Shown: positions 32,413 to 47,245, counted from the stretch's first letter. The stretch is 64,000 bases of DNA from Chlamydoabsidia padenii (GCA_025330725.1 JAIWND010000003.1:372001-436000); one strand, 5' to 3'. The notes: a model not told the origin generated them from the letters alone. Made by a program: numbers and translations.

Positions 32413-32984
32413 TTTTTTTTCTATCATAGACGAAAGGAAACTTCATTTTCAAACGCCGAACAACAAAATTCCGAACGCCTAACAATTCCCTCCATCCATA
32501 ATCAAATCGGAATGGGAAGGGTGAAATGCACGGAATTCCTATTCAAAGACCTACTTATAGGAAAGCCACCCTTCTCTCTTTCAATCCTTATATACATATC
32601 ATTCTTTTTGTCAAGATTCGAAGTTTTGCATGAATGTGTATTTCACTGCAATCATGTATTGTACATGATTATACCTACTCCATCGTGCAATCATGCAATA
32701 TAAAAGATAAATTGTGGATTTTTTATTACCGTGATAGATAAAATCAAGACATGCAGGTGGAGTGAAGACATGTAGATGCATCAAGGTTATTGTATTGTAC
32801 ATATTTATTAAAAAACCGCCCCCTTTCAAATCCATACATGGGAAAGAGAAGTCCAGCAAAACACCGTATGATGTAATTGGGTAATTAGCTGTACGTCAAA
32901 AGTTCATTAGTCATGTCAAGTTATAGGACAGTAAAGGGTAGTGAATAAGATAAGTGGTTTTATTTAATAAGATTATATAGATAT
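32413..32984. other. Intergenic, no gene recognised
   Basis: Contains a degenerate element (TTTTCAAACGCCGAAC, about 32446-32461) followed by a repeat of the CCGAAC/CGCC words, and A+T-rich sequence. Confidence 0.45.
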
Positions 32985-34197
32985 TTATGATAGATGGTAT
33001 ATGGGGGGGGGAAGGGATAATAACCAACACAATATGACAATATAATAAACACTACTGTAATAATATAAAAGAAGCAAGTTCACCAATTGACATTTTTCCT
33101 TCTTGATTAACTTGAGTTCGTCAACAGCCGCCATAATAGGATTTGAGTCTTCATTATATTGATGTAAGGATTTGCTTTTCAGTGTCACCCAGTCCTTCTT
33201 GATAGTTCGTTGTAACCGATTATACCAACTAAAAGGTCGTCCTTCCAACACAGCTTGTAGTTCTCCCCCCCCCTTTTCCACATGAATGTAGCCAAAGAAA
33301 ACCCGCCAAAGATTCGCATTTTGACATCCATTGCTGTGCTTCCATTGCAAAAGTTGGAAATCTAATCCGTCATCGTCGTTCCTTGCCACGTTACATAAAA
33401 CAAGTGTGCAACAACCAACAAAAAGCCAAAGTCTACAACCACAAGAAGTGTGATTAGGAACATTGTCTTTTCATGTTCTTTCTTCTTTACTTACTTTGTA
33501 CCAGAAACAAAGAGAGATCATACACCACCAGAGACAACAATCAAGAAAGAAAGCCCAACCATAATGTATGAAAACAAGCCTGCAATAAGAGCAAAGGAGT
33601 GTGATTAGTAACATTGTCTTTTCATGTTTTTTAATTTCTTTACTTACCAAAAAGTTCCCATAAACATTGCACATCCTGATCCATCCCCATGAATCAAATG
33701 GAACGCCGTAACTGGTGGCGATTGCAACATGCCCGAGAATAGGTAGATCCGCAATAATGCTTCAACATACCAGACATCCCGCTTTACCAGCACAACCCAT
33801 TCGCTAGCAGATCCAGGTTTGGAACAAGACACGATGTCGCCTACGTCCTGCCACGGTAAAAAGGCTAGGCCTAATCACTATTCTACACAAAGGTAGCCGC
33901 CTCGCAAAACCTGCCAACTTATCCATTTGATTACTAACAGGAGACTTCACATATCTGAGACAAAGAGGGAGCATGAACCTAGTGTAAATAATTAGCAATT
34001 CAGTTAGAGTATGAAACAGTAACAACTTCGGCAGATTATCATTCAAGATGCATTGACTTACCTTTATGACCAGAATCACAATAAGAGGGAGGAAGCCATG
34101 AGATTACATCCACCAGAAAACAGGTTTTTCATATAGACAGCCATTAGGTAATTCATGGATTACTTTAGTGTGTGAATTAATCCATCTCGTAATCATG
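32985..34197 (-). CDS. Putative small membrane protein gene, structure doubtful (possible frameshift)
   Basis: A possible start is the ATG at 34197 (MITRWINSHTKVIHELPNGC) after a CAACAACAACAACAACAAG leader. Spliced pieces read VFWWMFMLPLCLRYVKS, then (via a weak 40-base intron) FLPWQDVGDIVSCSKPGSAS, EALLRIYLFSGMLQSPPVTA, HLIHGDGSGCAMFMGTFWLV, FIHYGWAFFLDCCLWWCMIS. The last exon then meets a stop at about 33391, yet a shifted frame continues as coding-like sequence to 32985 (LDFQLLQWKHSNGCQNANLW, GRPFSWYNRLQRTIKKDWVT). Either one base is missing or gained, the gene is decaying, or two units exist. Several Trp/Phe-rich hydrophobic stretches suggest a membrane protein. No family is recognised. 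Confidence 0.4.
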
Positions 34198-34377
34198 GCC
34201 AGGAATAGGAATGAGTGCGGGGGACAACTTGTCTGTCAAGCACAGGTTCTTGTTGTTGTTGTTGTTGTTTAAAGGGAAGGTTTTTGGATAAGGGGGTTTA
34301 AACAAAAAAAAAAAAAAAGAGGAAAGAGAAGGAACGAAAAGGAATTTTAGAAATCGCGTTTTTATAGTTGGCAATGT

Positions 34378-34390
34378 GGCGGGATTTTAA
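34378..34390 (-). promoter_or_regulatory. AAATCCCG element, copy 10 (TTAAAATCCCGCC)
   Basis: About 180 bases upstream of the putative ATG at 34197, on that gene's coding strand. Its presence is mild support that a transcription unit starts here. Confidence 0.4.
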
Positions 34391-35861
34391 GAACACGGCG
34401 AAAAAGTATTTCCTTCTTCTTTGTCTCCTCAAAGACATTCAACTTGGTCCTCTTCAACAGGGAACTCTCATTTGTTGTAACGATTGAATGATGAAGGTAA
34501 AAAAAAAAGAAGTGACGAAACAACTGACTCTGTGGTAGTAATGTGCTCTCTTGGGAATCATCCAAACTGGATCAACACGGCAAAGGTAAAAGAAAGGCAG
34601 GAAGAGAATGGGGTAGTATTGTATACTGCCTCTTTTTTCTTGGACAATCACCTTATCCAAGACTATAATACTAATGCTTTTCAGTTCATATTGATGTAGA
34701 TTCGATACCTACCAATTGACCCTGGACGAATCTCTTATTTGCCTGATACAACAAACTGGGAAAATGGATGACGTTCTCTGAATGGAATGCAATAGGCTTT
34801 GGTTGAAAAGAAGAATGATGCTATCGCAAACTTGGTAGACATCGAGGATGGATCGGGTGGTCAAGTGCGACGATGGTACACCTCTTGATTGCAACTGGGG
34901 ATATATATGAATGTCAAATCAATCATTGGCCAGCAAGATCAAAATATGATGTCTTGTGGATAATAATGGTAGTAGATTGGTTTTATTGTAGATATAGTGT
35001 TATATTTAATCTTAATGTCAATAAAATCTTGTTTTATCATATATTTGCTGGTTAATATAAATACATTTATCAATGAAGGTGTTTCTATCATAAATGATTT
35101 ATGTATCACGATGGATAACACCTATATACATGATGAATCGTGTAAATCCAAAATTAGCTGGACAGCAAAAATATCTATGCCCCCTCCCGGGTTACCCCTA
35201 ATTGGTATTGTTACTTCTACTGCTGTTGCTGTTGCTGTGTTCTTGTTGGATATGTTGATTTTGGCAGTGGACTAAAAGCACGAAAAAAAAAAAAAAAAGA
35301 TGATGAAGATAATAAGGATAAAGATAAATATGGTGAGGATCAGGATGAGGTCAGAGGTCTTTCTACACCATAAGATACACCATTTGAATCAACATAGTGT
35401 AACGCCGCCCGCAAATGCAGATATCATATATGTTTAAAATCCGATTTATGCAAGACGATATTAGACTATGGTAATTGATATCATCGTCGATTGTCAATCT
35501 CCATAACTTCCTAAAGATCGGAGTCAAGTTGGATACTATCACTGCTGCTGATAGTGGATTGTGGCCATTCGCTTTGATCGATCTGGTACATTCTAACCGA
35601 GTGAACAAGGTAAGTGGAAACAGGCTACATACGGTTTCATTGGTATTAAAACTTTTATATTATACGTGTCTGCAAAGTATTACTTATTGGGGCAATTTTA
35701 CTTGACAACAACAACACCAAGAACGGTATCATTCAACCACTCTGACATAATTACAATAACATCCTCATCCCAGAACAACTTTGATCATGTCCACTCTGCT
35801 TATACCCCATTAAATCATCAACTGTTTTTACTTTTATATATTCCTTTTAGTCATTGCTATC

Positions 35862-35863
<2 letters not shown>

Positions 35864-35898
<35 letters not shown>

Positions 35899-35910
35899 TT
35901 TTTTTTTTTT
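35864..35910 (+). repeat. Poly-T tract, about 47 bases with one interruption
   Basis: Almost pure T, interrupted by a single A near 35897. Confidence 0.8.
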
Positions 35911-36360
35911 ACTTGTATAATAAATCAATCGTTGCAATCCCCATAGTTTAGTCTCCCCATTTATTCATCTTACCATAGTATGGAAATGAATCTTGTTATA
36001 ATTAATAAAGAAATTGGTACTTACTATATGTGCGTCCCGGAATATATTCTTCTCTATCAGGTCCCTTTTCATCTTTTTGGATGGCACAAAACACATGACC
36101 TGATTGATAAACTGGAGCTTACATAACAAAATGTCATACATATCACCAATCACCTCGCTATGCCATTAAGATCAGATCGCTCACTCTTGGTTTGAACACA
36201 GTCGTATCATATAGTTGATTGATAATGCTCTGTATGGTTTTATGTATGACCTCTTATCACCATTGAACATGAATTCCCAAGTACTATTCAAGGGGTTGTA
36301 ATAGGGTTTGCATGAATAAGTGATAAAAGGAGAAGGGGTCCAAAAATGGAATTTCGCCAA

Positions 36361-36375
36361 GCGGGATATGAAATG
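36361..36375 (-). promoter_or_regulatory. Degenerate element (GCGGGATATGAAATG)
   Basis: One change from GCGGGATTTGAA, about 100 bases upstream of the MAK16 ATG. Confidence 0.4.
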
Positions 36376-36474
36376 TCGTGTGGCTTGACAAGGAAGAAAA
36401 TTGGTTCAACTTCTTTTTTCTATTCCTTTTCTCTCTCTTTTTTTTTTTTGATCAACTACTTTCAACTACGTACA

Positions 36475-37708
36475 ATGCAATCGGACGAGGTGATTTGGCA
36501 GGTTATTAACCAACAGTTTTGCTCATATAAAGTCAAGTAAGTATATATTGGTGACAATCGATGAAGACAGGCTGGGTTGATCATAAAAAGGACAAATCAT
36601 ATTTTGTATAATGTGACTAACAGTCGGTTACCCTTTTGTTTATAGAACTGCGATGCAGACCTTTTGTCGTAATGACTATAATGTCACTGGTCTTTGTAAT
36701 CGTCAATCTTGTCCCTTGGCCAATAGTCGCTATGCTACCATTCGAGAAGACAATGGTAAGTGATCCCCCCTTATGTAATCATTATACGATCTATGCTAAC
36801 TCTTCTAATTTGTGGGGTGGGACGGAATAGGTATTATCTATTTGTATATGAAAACACCCGAACGTGCACATTCTCCCGCCAAGATGTGGGAACGCAAAAA
36901 GCTGTCAAAGAACTATGCCGAAGCTTTGGCACAAATCGACAAGGAACTCTTATATTGGCCCAACTTTTTACAACATAAATGCAAGCAACGTTTAACCAAG
37001 ATCACACAATACCTCATTCGTATGCGGAAACTAAAGTTGAAGGAAGGGTAAGTCAAAAAGGCACATGACAAAAAAGGGTTAAACTAATAATCTTCTTCTT
37101 TTACAGGGACGCACCCCAATTGATCGGCATCAAGAAGAAGGTGGAACGTCGTGAAGCTACCAGGGAACGAAAGGCGGAAGCAGCTGCTCGATTAGAAAAG
37201 TCCATTGAAAAGGAATTGATCGAACGTTTGAAGAACAAGGCTTATGGTGATGCTCCTCTCAATGTCAATCAAGAAATCTGGCAAAAGATCTTGGATCAAG
37301 AATTGGAAGGTGCTGAAGATGAAGAAAGTGAAGAAGAAGCCGAAGAAGATATTGATGAAAACGATCGTTTGGCGGAACTGGAGGTAAAACAAAAAACAAA
37401 AAAAGGATCGAATGAACTCTTACGTCTTGACACTTTTTATATAGGATGAAGACGAAGACGGTGATGATGTCGAATATGTATCAGACTTTGACGAATCGGA
37501 TATGGAAGATATGGAAGATGGATTCGAATGGGAAGGTGAACAAGCCGAAACAAACTCTTTACAATTGGATGAAGACAGTAATGATGATGAAGCGCCTCGT
37601 TCAAAACGTAAAGCACCTAATGGAAACAAGTCAACGAAACGATCAAGGAAGGCGGCTCATGTCGAAGTAGAATACGAACACGAAGATGAAGGCGCTTTAC
37701 AATTGTAG
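36475..37708 (+). CDS. MAK16: MAK16, 60S ribosome biogenesis factor, 309 aa, five exons
   Basis: Exons 36475-36536, 36646-36755, 36831-37047, 37107-37383 and 37445-37708 sum to 930 bases. The protein starts [20 protein letters not shown] and has the conserved cysteine cluster [40 protein letters not shown], the [20 protein letters not shown] segment with [10 protein letters not shown], then an acidic C-terminal half and a basic tail ([20 protein letters not shown]). MAK16 is a nucleolar factor of early pre-60S particles that works with RPF1 and the 32S pre-rRNA. Length and order match the family. Confidence 0.96.
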
Positions 37709-38477
37709 GATACCTTAATTTATTTTTTATGCATTGAATCCCCTCTGTCAATCCTTTGTTACACACCACTCCCAACCACATAGTTTACATTTTATTATTC
37801 ACATGGTCATATACACGTAGACATTAGATTTTTTTTTTAATCTTGTACAAATAAACTTTATTTTACTCATCTTTATGTATTCGCTGGAGGATGTAGTACA
37901 TTGTTTTATAGGTGATGATCCTTTTGCATGATATGGCAGTATATCAATATCTACATAGGCTCGAGCAATACTTGATTGCAGATGGAGGCAAAATATTGAA
38001 TCGGCGATTTAATTTCCAGGGCTCATGCAAACTTTTTTTTTTTTTTCCTGCAAAAGGGTCTGTGAACCTATCCCAAGTTTACTCTACCATTGTATAATGT
38101 TTACTTTTTCTCCTACCCCGTTGACTCTTATCTTCATACTGATTGATCTGTTAAATGGACCAATCTTACTCTTATCAATTCTGGGGATGAAACCCCTGCT
38201 CTTCCACAAGATTAACTTGCTTGCTTGTGTCTCAGCCCAAGAGAGATGGTTGTCTCGCCTGATGAAATTTCCAAAAACGAGTAAGGGGAGGGACGGTGGT
38301 TTCATGAATGCCAGGGAGACAAAATCGAACCATGGCGGAACAAAAAAAAATGATGTCGGGAACAGGTGATCAAAAAAGTCAGCTCACACTTTTTTCTTCT
38401 TTTTCTTTTCTTTCACTTTTTTTTTATTTTAACCTTTATTCTTATTGTCAACTCTTTTAATCCTTCCCTTTGACATC
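37709..38477. other. Intergenic, MAK16 / PFK
   Basis: A+T-rich 3' flank, some open but unrecognised frames around 38025-38370 and the pyrimidine-rich PFK leader. No exact AAATCCCG element. Confidence 0.5.
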
Positions 38478-41521
<3,044 letters not shown>

Positions 41522-42136
41522 TCTCGTATGGATAGAATAGACTCCTCTCCCTCCTTCTCTTCCCAAATTCATTATATATATATATTAAACTACTTTTATC
41601 TTTTTATGTCAAGAAGGTTTTATACTTTGGTTAATAAAAAATGAATATGTATATTACATGTCCTTTATTGTTATTACATTTATTACATGTGCTAGGAAGC
41701 TAAATATAGGAAGATCTATTTCCTTTTTTTATATATATGTATATAGTCTACAGTTTTACTTCTTGGTTCAAGTGAATGAAAGTAAATGTAATGATCATGA
41801 TTATTCATGAAAGTGGTGACTGAATATCAGGTATAGAATGTGGTAATGGAGACAACCAAGTCTATGGCTCATGGATCACTTTGGTTATTGGAAACGAGAT
41901 GCAACAGCGTTGTTAAATATTCAAATCCCGATTCGGCACAACTTCTAAATTTGAAAAAGTTTATTTTTTTTTTCTTCTCCTCTTCTTTCCTTCCTCGACA
42001 ATTCACACCACACGACAGCACATTAAACAACACTTTTCAAAAAGTAAACAAAAGGGATATACAACGTCGTCTTTTTTTTTTTTTGATTTGATATCAGCGC
42101 CAACGACCTCTTCTTCTTTTATATATACCTAATACG
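41522..42136. other. Intergenic, PFK 3' flank and kelch-BTB promoter
   Basis: TA-rich repeats after PFK, one exact element at 41918-41930 and a pyrimidine-rich leader. Confidence 0.55.
41918..41930 (+). promoter_or_regulatory. AAATCCCG element, copy 11 (TATTCAAATCCCG)
   Basis: About 207 bases upstream of the kelch-BTB ATG, on its coding strand. Confidence 0.48.
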
Positions 42137-44485
42137 ATGCAAATGCAATCCATTTCCGGTATCATCACTCAAATACGGTCATCTAAAGGTGAAGTGCCTC
42201 CACCTCTTGTTGGGCCTTCTGTGACGATGGCTGGTGATCAACTCTTTGTCTTTGGCGGTCGACTGGTCTCAACAAGAAAAATGACCAATCAGCTCTTTGT
42301 AATGGACGTCAAGACTCACACCTGGACTCGTCACATTCCTTCACCTGATTCCGACAAACCACCCACACCACGGTACTTCCACTCTGCAAGCGTCTACAAA
42401 AGAAGTCTTATCATTTTTGGTGGCATGGGATATACACGAAAAACACCATTGGCTTCACCAACAACACCCAGCACTTCGATAATATCCATGACGGATGAAG
42501 ATGGCGGTAAAGGTGGACTTTGTGTGGTGGATGATATCAGTATATTGGATCTTGATACGATGACTTGGCGACGACCTGCTATACAACCTTCTCTCTTCTC
42601 ACCTCGTCCTCGGTATGCACATTTGGCTGAAATTGTCGATGATAAATTGGTGATTATTGGTGGCCAAGATATGAACAATAGTTATCTACCTGAAATGAAT
42701 TTATTGGATCTCAGGTTATGGGAATGGGTACAAGTCAAGACATTCGATAAACATGTGGGTGCCTATCGATCTATTGCTGTTGCCAGTCCACCAGGTACTC
42801 GACTTCCTGCTGTGGTGAAAGATACAATGGGTGAGGACTCTTCCAATCGTAACAAGGCAGATACTGATAACAGCAAGACTAAACGACGAACATCCTTCTT
42901 ACGACAACAATCCACCAATGAAGAACCTTGTCCGATCTATCTCTACACCAATTACAATTTTACGGATGTGAAAAGAGAATTACAACTTGTCTTTATGCCG
43001 TCAAGCAACACAAATACACCCGTGATCGAAGATTGCTCCTCGTTTATGACTGGATCTGCCATGCCACCTGGTCTACGTTTTCCCACTTGCCACACGCTGG
43101 GTCACCACATGATCTTGGCCGGAACCTACCTCTCACCACAAACTCAGTCTTACAGCATCTGGTCTTTAAATTTGGGAACTCTGACATGGGCAAGGATCGA
43201 AACAGGCAATGTCTTTGGAACAGGATCTTGGAATCGTGGGGTGTTGCATGAAGGAACGAATCGGTTTTTGGTGTTTGGCAATCAGCATCGTGGTCTATTG
43301 GAAGATTACAATCACCGCCAGAACAACTTTGATCATATTGCCGTGGTGGATTTGGAAGCGTTTGGGGTCTATCAACTACCTCGGATCACCTGCTCTACTC
43401 TTGCTCAAGAAATGGGTCTGTCTCTCCTCAACGAACCGGCTGTGTCTGATTTCTACATTGTCACCAGGGAAAATCAAAGCATTCCGGTTAATTCGGCCGT
43501 GTTGGCGCAACGGTGGCCTTACTTTGCTGAACTCATGGAAACGAACAAGGCTCATCAACCAAAGGACAATTCTCGTGTGGTGGATATATCGGCAAAAGAA
43601 GACAGCGACAACGCCATCATGAAAAGCCACAGTATGTTATTCCCTTACTCTTATCCTGTGGTCATCGCCCTCTTGCAATTCATTTATACCGACAACCTTT
43701 TGACAGCACAACAGTATCAACCACATATTCTCGCCCAACTGCTACTCTTATCCGACATGTATGAACTACCACGGCTTCGGATACTCACCACTCACGCTTT
43801 GCACCAAATGCTCAACATGTCAACGGCACCTTTGATCTTTGAAACGGCGGCACTCTCTCACCAAACCAGTTTACAAATTCGGGCATTGAAAATGATGATC
43901 GCCGCCAAAAAGATGATTCAACAACAACAAATGATCCAGGCCAATGTTGATTCGACTTTTAGTAACAACAATAACAATAACACAAATTTGATGTCTCTGC
44001 CAATGACAACAAGCTCATCCGCTCCTACGACAGCAGCAGCTTCTACGACAAATCAATCAAATGGTGGTCCTAATGCTATATCTCCATCTACCTCTTTACC
44101 ATCCAATGGCGACTCCTCTTTTGGCCGACAACGGGATGCTTTATCATCAAAACGATCACCATCTGTACAGCAGCAGTATTTACCAACCATGTCACCACCA
44201 TCTCGATATGATCGATATGCATCACCCGCACCTGAATCTCATCACCGACCACTTGATCTTCAACAACACTATCCTAACACTTCACCACCAGGATCAACAT
44301 CACCTCACTACTCTACCAATGCACCACCAGCAAACTCGATGGCTAGCCGTGTCTTGGCCATGAGTCCTCCTTCTACTCCTCGACAAAACAACACTGACAA
44401 TTTCCCTCAACAACAACAACTAAAAGGCAAAAAGGACAAGAAAAAAGGAACTGGTATGACTTTCTTTGGTGGCAAATTATTCTAG
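42137..44485 (+). CDS. Kelch-repeat and BTB-domain protein, 782 aa, single exon
   Basis: An intronless gene in an intron-rich neighbourhood. Kelch motifs cover about residues 20-420 (QLFVFGGRLVSTRKMTNQLF, YFHSASVYKRSLIIFGGMGY, LVIIGGQDMNNSYLPEMNLL, RFLVFGNQHRGLLEDYN), predicting a beta-propeller. A BTB/POZ domain spans about 436-575 (FYIVTRENQSIPVNSAVLAQ, VVIALLQFIYTDNLLTAQQY). The last 190 residues are Ser/Pro/Asn/Gln-rich and end in a Lys-rich stretch plus FFGGKLF. The arrangement (kelch first, BTB second) resembles LZTR1-type and fungal kelch-BTB proteins, which can serve as cullin-3 adaptors or polarity factors. The exact role is not known. Confidence 0.9.
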   Translation: MQMQSISGIITQIRSSKGEVPPPLVGPSVTMAGDQLFVFGGRLVSTRKMTNQLFVMDVKTHTWTRHIPSPDSDKPPTPRYFHSASVYKRSLIIFGGMGYTRKTPLASPTTPSTSIISMTDEDGGKGGLCVVDDISILDLDTMTWRRPAIQPSLFSPRPRYAHLAEIVDDKLVIIGGQDMNNSYLPEMNLLDLRLWEWVQVKTFDKHVGAYRSIAVASPPGTRLPAVVKDTMGEDSSNRNKADTDNSKTKRRTSFLRQQSTNEEPCPIYLYTNYNFTDVKRELQLVFMPSSNTNTPVIEDCSSFMTGSAMPPGLRFPTCHTLGHHMILAGTYLSPQTQSYSIWSLNLGTLTWARIETGNVFGTGSWNRGVLHEGTNRFLVFGNQHRGLLEDYNHRQNNFDHIAVVDLEAFGVYQLPRITCSTLAQEMGLSLLNEPAVSDFYIVTRENQSIPVNSAVLAQRWPYFAELMETNKAHQPKDNSRVVDISAKEDSDNAIMKSHSMLFPYSYPVVIALLQFIYTDNLLTAQQYQPHILAQLLLLSDMYELPRLRILTTHALHQMLNMSTAPLIFETAALSHQTSLQIRALKMMIAAKKMIQQQQMIQANVDSTFSNNNNNNTNLMSLPMTTSSSAPTTAAASTTNQSNGGPNAISPSTSLPSNGDSSFGRQRDALSSKRSPSVQQQYLPTMSPPSRYDRYASPAPESHHRPLDLQQHYPNTSPPGSTSPHYSTNAPPANSMASRVLAMSPPSTPRQNNTDNFPQQQQLKGKKDKKKGTGMTFFGGKLF

Positions 44486-44840
44486 TTGTATTCCCCCACT
44501 TCATTGCTATTAGATATTGTAGTTTAGTTATTGTTTTACATCCACCTTTGTTATTATATTATACTTTATCCTTATTCATTACCACACAATTATTATTTTT
44601 CTACTACTATTATCCTTTACTTCATTATATTCACAATCATCTCTGTCCCCTCTTATACATCCACAAATAGAAACATAATTATCATAATAAAGAATGTAAT
44701 CTACCATGCAAATCATATCATCCCACCAGTCTCACTCACTCACAGGTATTCACTACAGAAACTTGGAACAAGCAGATCAATGATGATTATCATGTTCCTC
44801 CCTTTTTTCAAAAACGCATCAGGGCATGATTTTTACAAAG

Positions 44841-44889
44841 TTCAAGTCCCGACTGCAGCGGATGAACAAGTGGATTTCAAATCCCGCCC
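44841..44889 (+). promoter_or_regulatory. AAATCCCG element, copy 12, with a variant beside it
   Basis: TTCAAGTCCCGAC (44841-44853) and TTTCAAATCCCGCCC (44875-44889) in the same orientation, in a convergent (non-promoter) spacer. Confidence 0.42.
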
Positions 44890-44980
44890 GTTTTAAAACT
44901 TTTTGGGAGTGCCCTGCTCGGGATAGTCCCGTACACGCTCAATTGTCAACCGATGCCAATAAATAAAGTGACAATGAGGT
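44890..44980 (+). repeat. Diverged partial copy of the 31.8-32.4 kb repeat unit
   Basis: GCTCAATTGTCAACCGATGC followed by CAATAAATAAAGTG matches GCTCAATTGTCAACAGATGC then TAATGATTAAAGTG of the tandem units. As there, the copy is preceded by CCCGCC (the element at 44875) at a similar spacing. Confidence 0.6.
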
Positions 44981-45197
44981 TTCAGATATCAAATCCATCA
45001 CCGAAATCATACATCAAGGAAAATGATAACCCATACATATACACTACAACTATACTCATTTGCATTGATTCACAAAAGATTTTGTTTCTAAACATAGTAA
45101 ACTTTATTATATAAAAAAAGGGTCGGGGTAAAGGAATGGCATGTGTCTAATAATACAGTATAGGGGGTAATGGGTGTTGGGGAGAGACTACATATAA

Positions 45198-46081
45198 CTA
45201 CTTCCATAAAAAGACGGCCAGAGCAGTAATCAGGCCACCAGCTACCGCACTTTCCAAAGAATAGAGTATTAGAGAGCGCTGGGATAAAACAACCGAGCCG
45301 GGTGCTTGAGCCACTACATCATTACTCGAATCGCCCTGATAATCGTTTGTTATTAATGTGTGTTGGTTGTATTCAATATTGTCATTTTCTAAAGGAGTAG
45401 TCCAAGTAATATCTGTTGGTGCATCTTGTTGTTCTGTAATAATGATAGGTGGCCTTCCACTTGTGTTTTCCTGTTCTGTCAAAGTCCATACGTTATCATC
45501 CACCACTGTATTCCCTGATTCAGCCAATTGAGTGACAAGATCCACCAAGATCTGTTGCTGTTGAAGAAGGACTTGATCCGTACGAGCCATTGTTTCCGCC
45601 ACCTGCCCAAACTTTTCTTCTTGTTCAGCCACCTTGTCAACTAAGAGTTCTTCAAATCGGTCGGTCAATCGTTTGCGTTTCCGAGGTTCAAACACGGTTT
45701 GGACAGCGACAAAGAGCATCAAATTGAGAACCATCAAAGCCCAGGTACCATAAGTCGAGACACTTCGAATCTTGTCACTCCATAATTGTTCGTCGTGGTA
45801 GCGTTCCATGATCGATCGGGCCAAGGCCATGTATTCCCGGTCCATCTGCTTTTCCTTTTGATGGTAGTGTTCTTTGGCAATATCCTCTTCTTTGGCATGT
45901 TCGTGTTCCAGTCGATACAGTTCGGTGAATTGGGTCACGTCGTCTCCTGTCCACAGGTGTTTGCGCTGGAGCAGTTCGTTGATGCCTCGTTGGGTGCTGC
46001 TTCTTGTTGCTATCGCCAGTTCATATCGTTTCTTTGCCACCTGCACCTGGTCTCTTGTCAATTCAAACGTTTTGGCTAAGT

Positions 46082-46133
<52 letters not shown>

Positions 46134-46660
46134 ATGTCAGGGTACTAAACTTGGCTTTTTCCTCGTCAATTCATGTGTGTTTTTTTTTCTTTACCTTGTT
46201 CCATGACCTTTTTCTTGACAAGTTCAATTTGATTATATCCAGTGAGTTCATTCAAAGCCATACCAGCACGCCGCAGAGCATCCTTGGAATCAGTAACATC
46301 CTGCGTAAGTCGTTTGAGAGTGTTCGCCGCATCTTGAACCTTGTGTATCAAAGGTTGTATGTCTTGCTGCAGTTTGGTCATTTGTGATCGAGAGAGTGCT
46401 TGGACTGCTGAGATGGTATCTTGATATTTCGTCCCTTTATCAAAGTTACTGCTGCTATTATTATCGTTAGTTGTGCTGATCGTGTTGTCGCTAGTGGTGG
46501 TGTTGGTGCCATGTTTCAAGTTATCATTATTGCTGTTGTTGACTTCAGATTGGTAAAAACGAGAAGACGTTGTTGATCGAAATAGTTTTGGTGATTGTCG
46601 TGCAAGGGCAGCAGAGGGAGACCTATGCACCATTAAAAGGGTCGCTCGTCTAAGCAACAT
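45198..46660 (-). CDS. SHE9: She9/Mdm33-like mitochondrial inner-membrane protein, 447 aa, two exons
   Basis: Exons 46660-46195 and 46075-45198 sum to 1344 bases. An Arg-rich, acid-free N-terminus (MLLRRATLLMVHRSPSAALA) is a typical mitochondrial presequence. A coiled-coil region follows (SRSQMTKLQQDIQPLIHKVQ; QVAKKRYELAIATRSSTQRG INELL), then EEDIAKEHYHQKEKQMDREY and RYHDEQLWSDKIRSVSTYGT, a membrane span (WALMVLNLMLFVAVQTVF) with the conserved EPRKRKRL after it, and a C-terminal span (AVAGGLITALAVFLW). This matches She9/Mdm33, which helps shape the inner membrane in yeast. The intron carries a (GA)n microsatellite of about 42 bases. Confidence 0.88.
46086..46127 (+). repeat. (GA)n microsatellite in the SHE9 intron
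   Basis: About 42 bases of uninterrupted GA within the intron; on the coding strand it forms a long pyrimidine tract just after the donor. Confidence 0.85.
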
Positions 46661-47245
46661 GAGGAATGGTAGAAGAAAAAGAAAAACAGAATCCAGGTCT
46701 TATTTGTTCACCCAGCCAATTGAATTTTAAATCCAGACGAGAAGGGAACTTTTATTCAAGGTTCAGCTCACTGCCCTTTCCATACAACCCATCGTAATAA
46801 AATGAAGTTCATCATTACCAATGTGGAATTAGTGATATTCAAATCTGATAGTAACATGATGATTATAGTGTGTTAATCTTTCAAATTAGTATGTGGCGGC
46901 TCCAACCCTCCAATTTGAAAGCTGTTTTTCCCTTTATGGATCAAGTTTCTCAAAGTAGTATTGTCATTTTATCATAATAGCCTTGACTCTCATTAGTGTT
47001 TACACGTTCAACTTTATCGCGATCTATTTTTATAAGCATTTTGTGATGAGTTTTGTGTTTACAGAAAACACTTTAATGGTTTGATAATGTACATACAATA
47101 CGATATCACCACTGATGAAAATCATTCACTGGGCATATGCATAATTTAAAATCCGCTCCGATCAAACAAAAAAAAAAAAAAAAAAGTGGGGTTTTTCCTC
47201 CACTCTTTTACTTTTACATTTTACCTATTAATCTTTACCGACTGA
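46661..47245. other. Divergent spacer, SHE9 / VPS1 pseudogene
   Basis: Degenerate elements TTTTAAATCCAGACG (about 46726-46740, 66 bases upstream of SHE9) and ATTTAAAATCCGCTCC (about 47143-47158, 90 bases upstream of the VPS1 copy) sit at the usual promoter distances. No other feature was seen. Confidence 0.5.

Larger units (their letters stand above)
34198..36474. other. Gene-poor stretch with coding-like fragments
   Basis: After the promoter of the putative gene, short plus-strand pieces look coding (for example about 35150-35275, ending PLIGIVTSTAVAVAVFLLDM with a hydrophobic segment; an acidic stretch at 35300-35370; 35475-35610, KLDTITAADSGLWPFALIDL) but cannot be joined into a gene and match nothing recognised. 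A long poly-T tract lies at 35864-35910. The last 120 bases hold the MAK16 promoter. Confidence 0.4.
44486..45197. other. Convergent spacer with element copies and a repeat fragment
   Basis: Between the stops of two convergent genes. Holds one degenerate and one exact element and a diverged partial copy of the 31.8 kb tandem-repeat unit. Confidence 0.55.

Noticed and set aside
31757..32485. Minus-strand peptide repeated in the three tandem units (TDTRVxVLGFCGKVCWKY)
   Set aside because: It is shared because the DNA units are shared; each is followed by a stop and no start, signal or family is seen.
32285..32703. ORFs across the third repeat unit
   Set aside because: Open by chance; frames are not preserved among the units.
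45786..46387. Three plus-strand ORFs opposite SHE9 with Arg-Glu repeats
   Set aside because: They are complements of SHE9 exons and of the (GA)n microsatellite.
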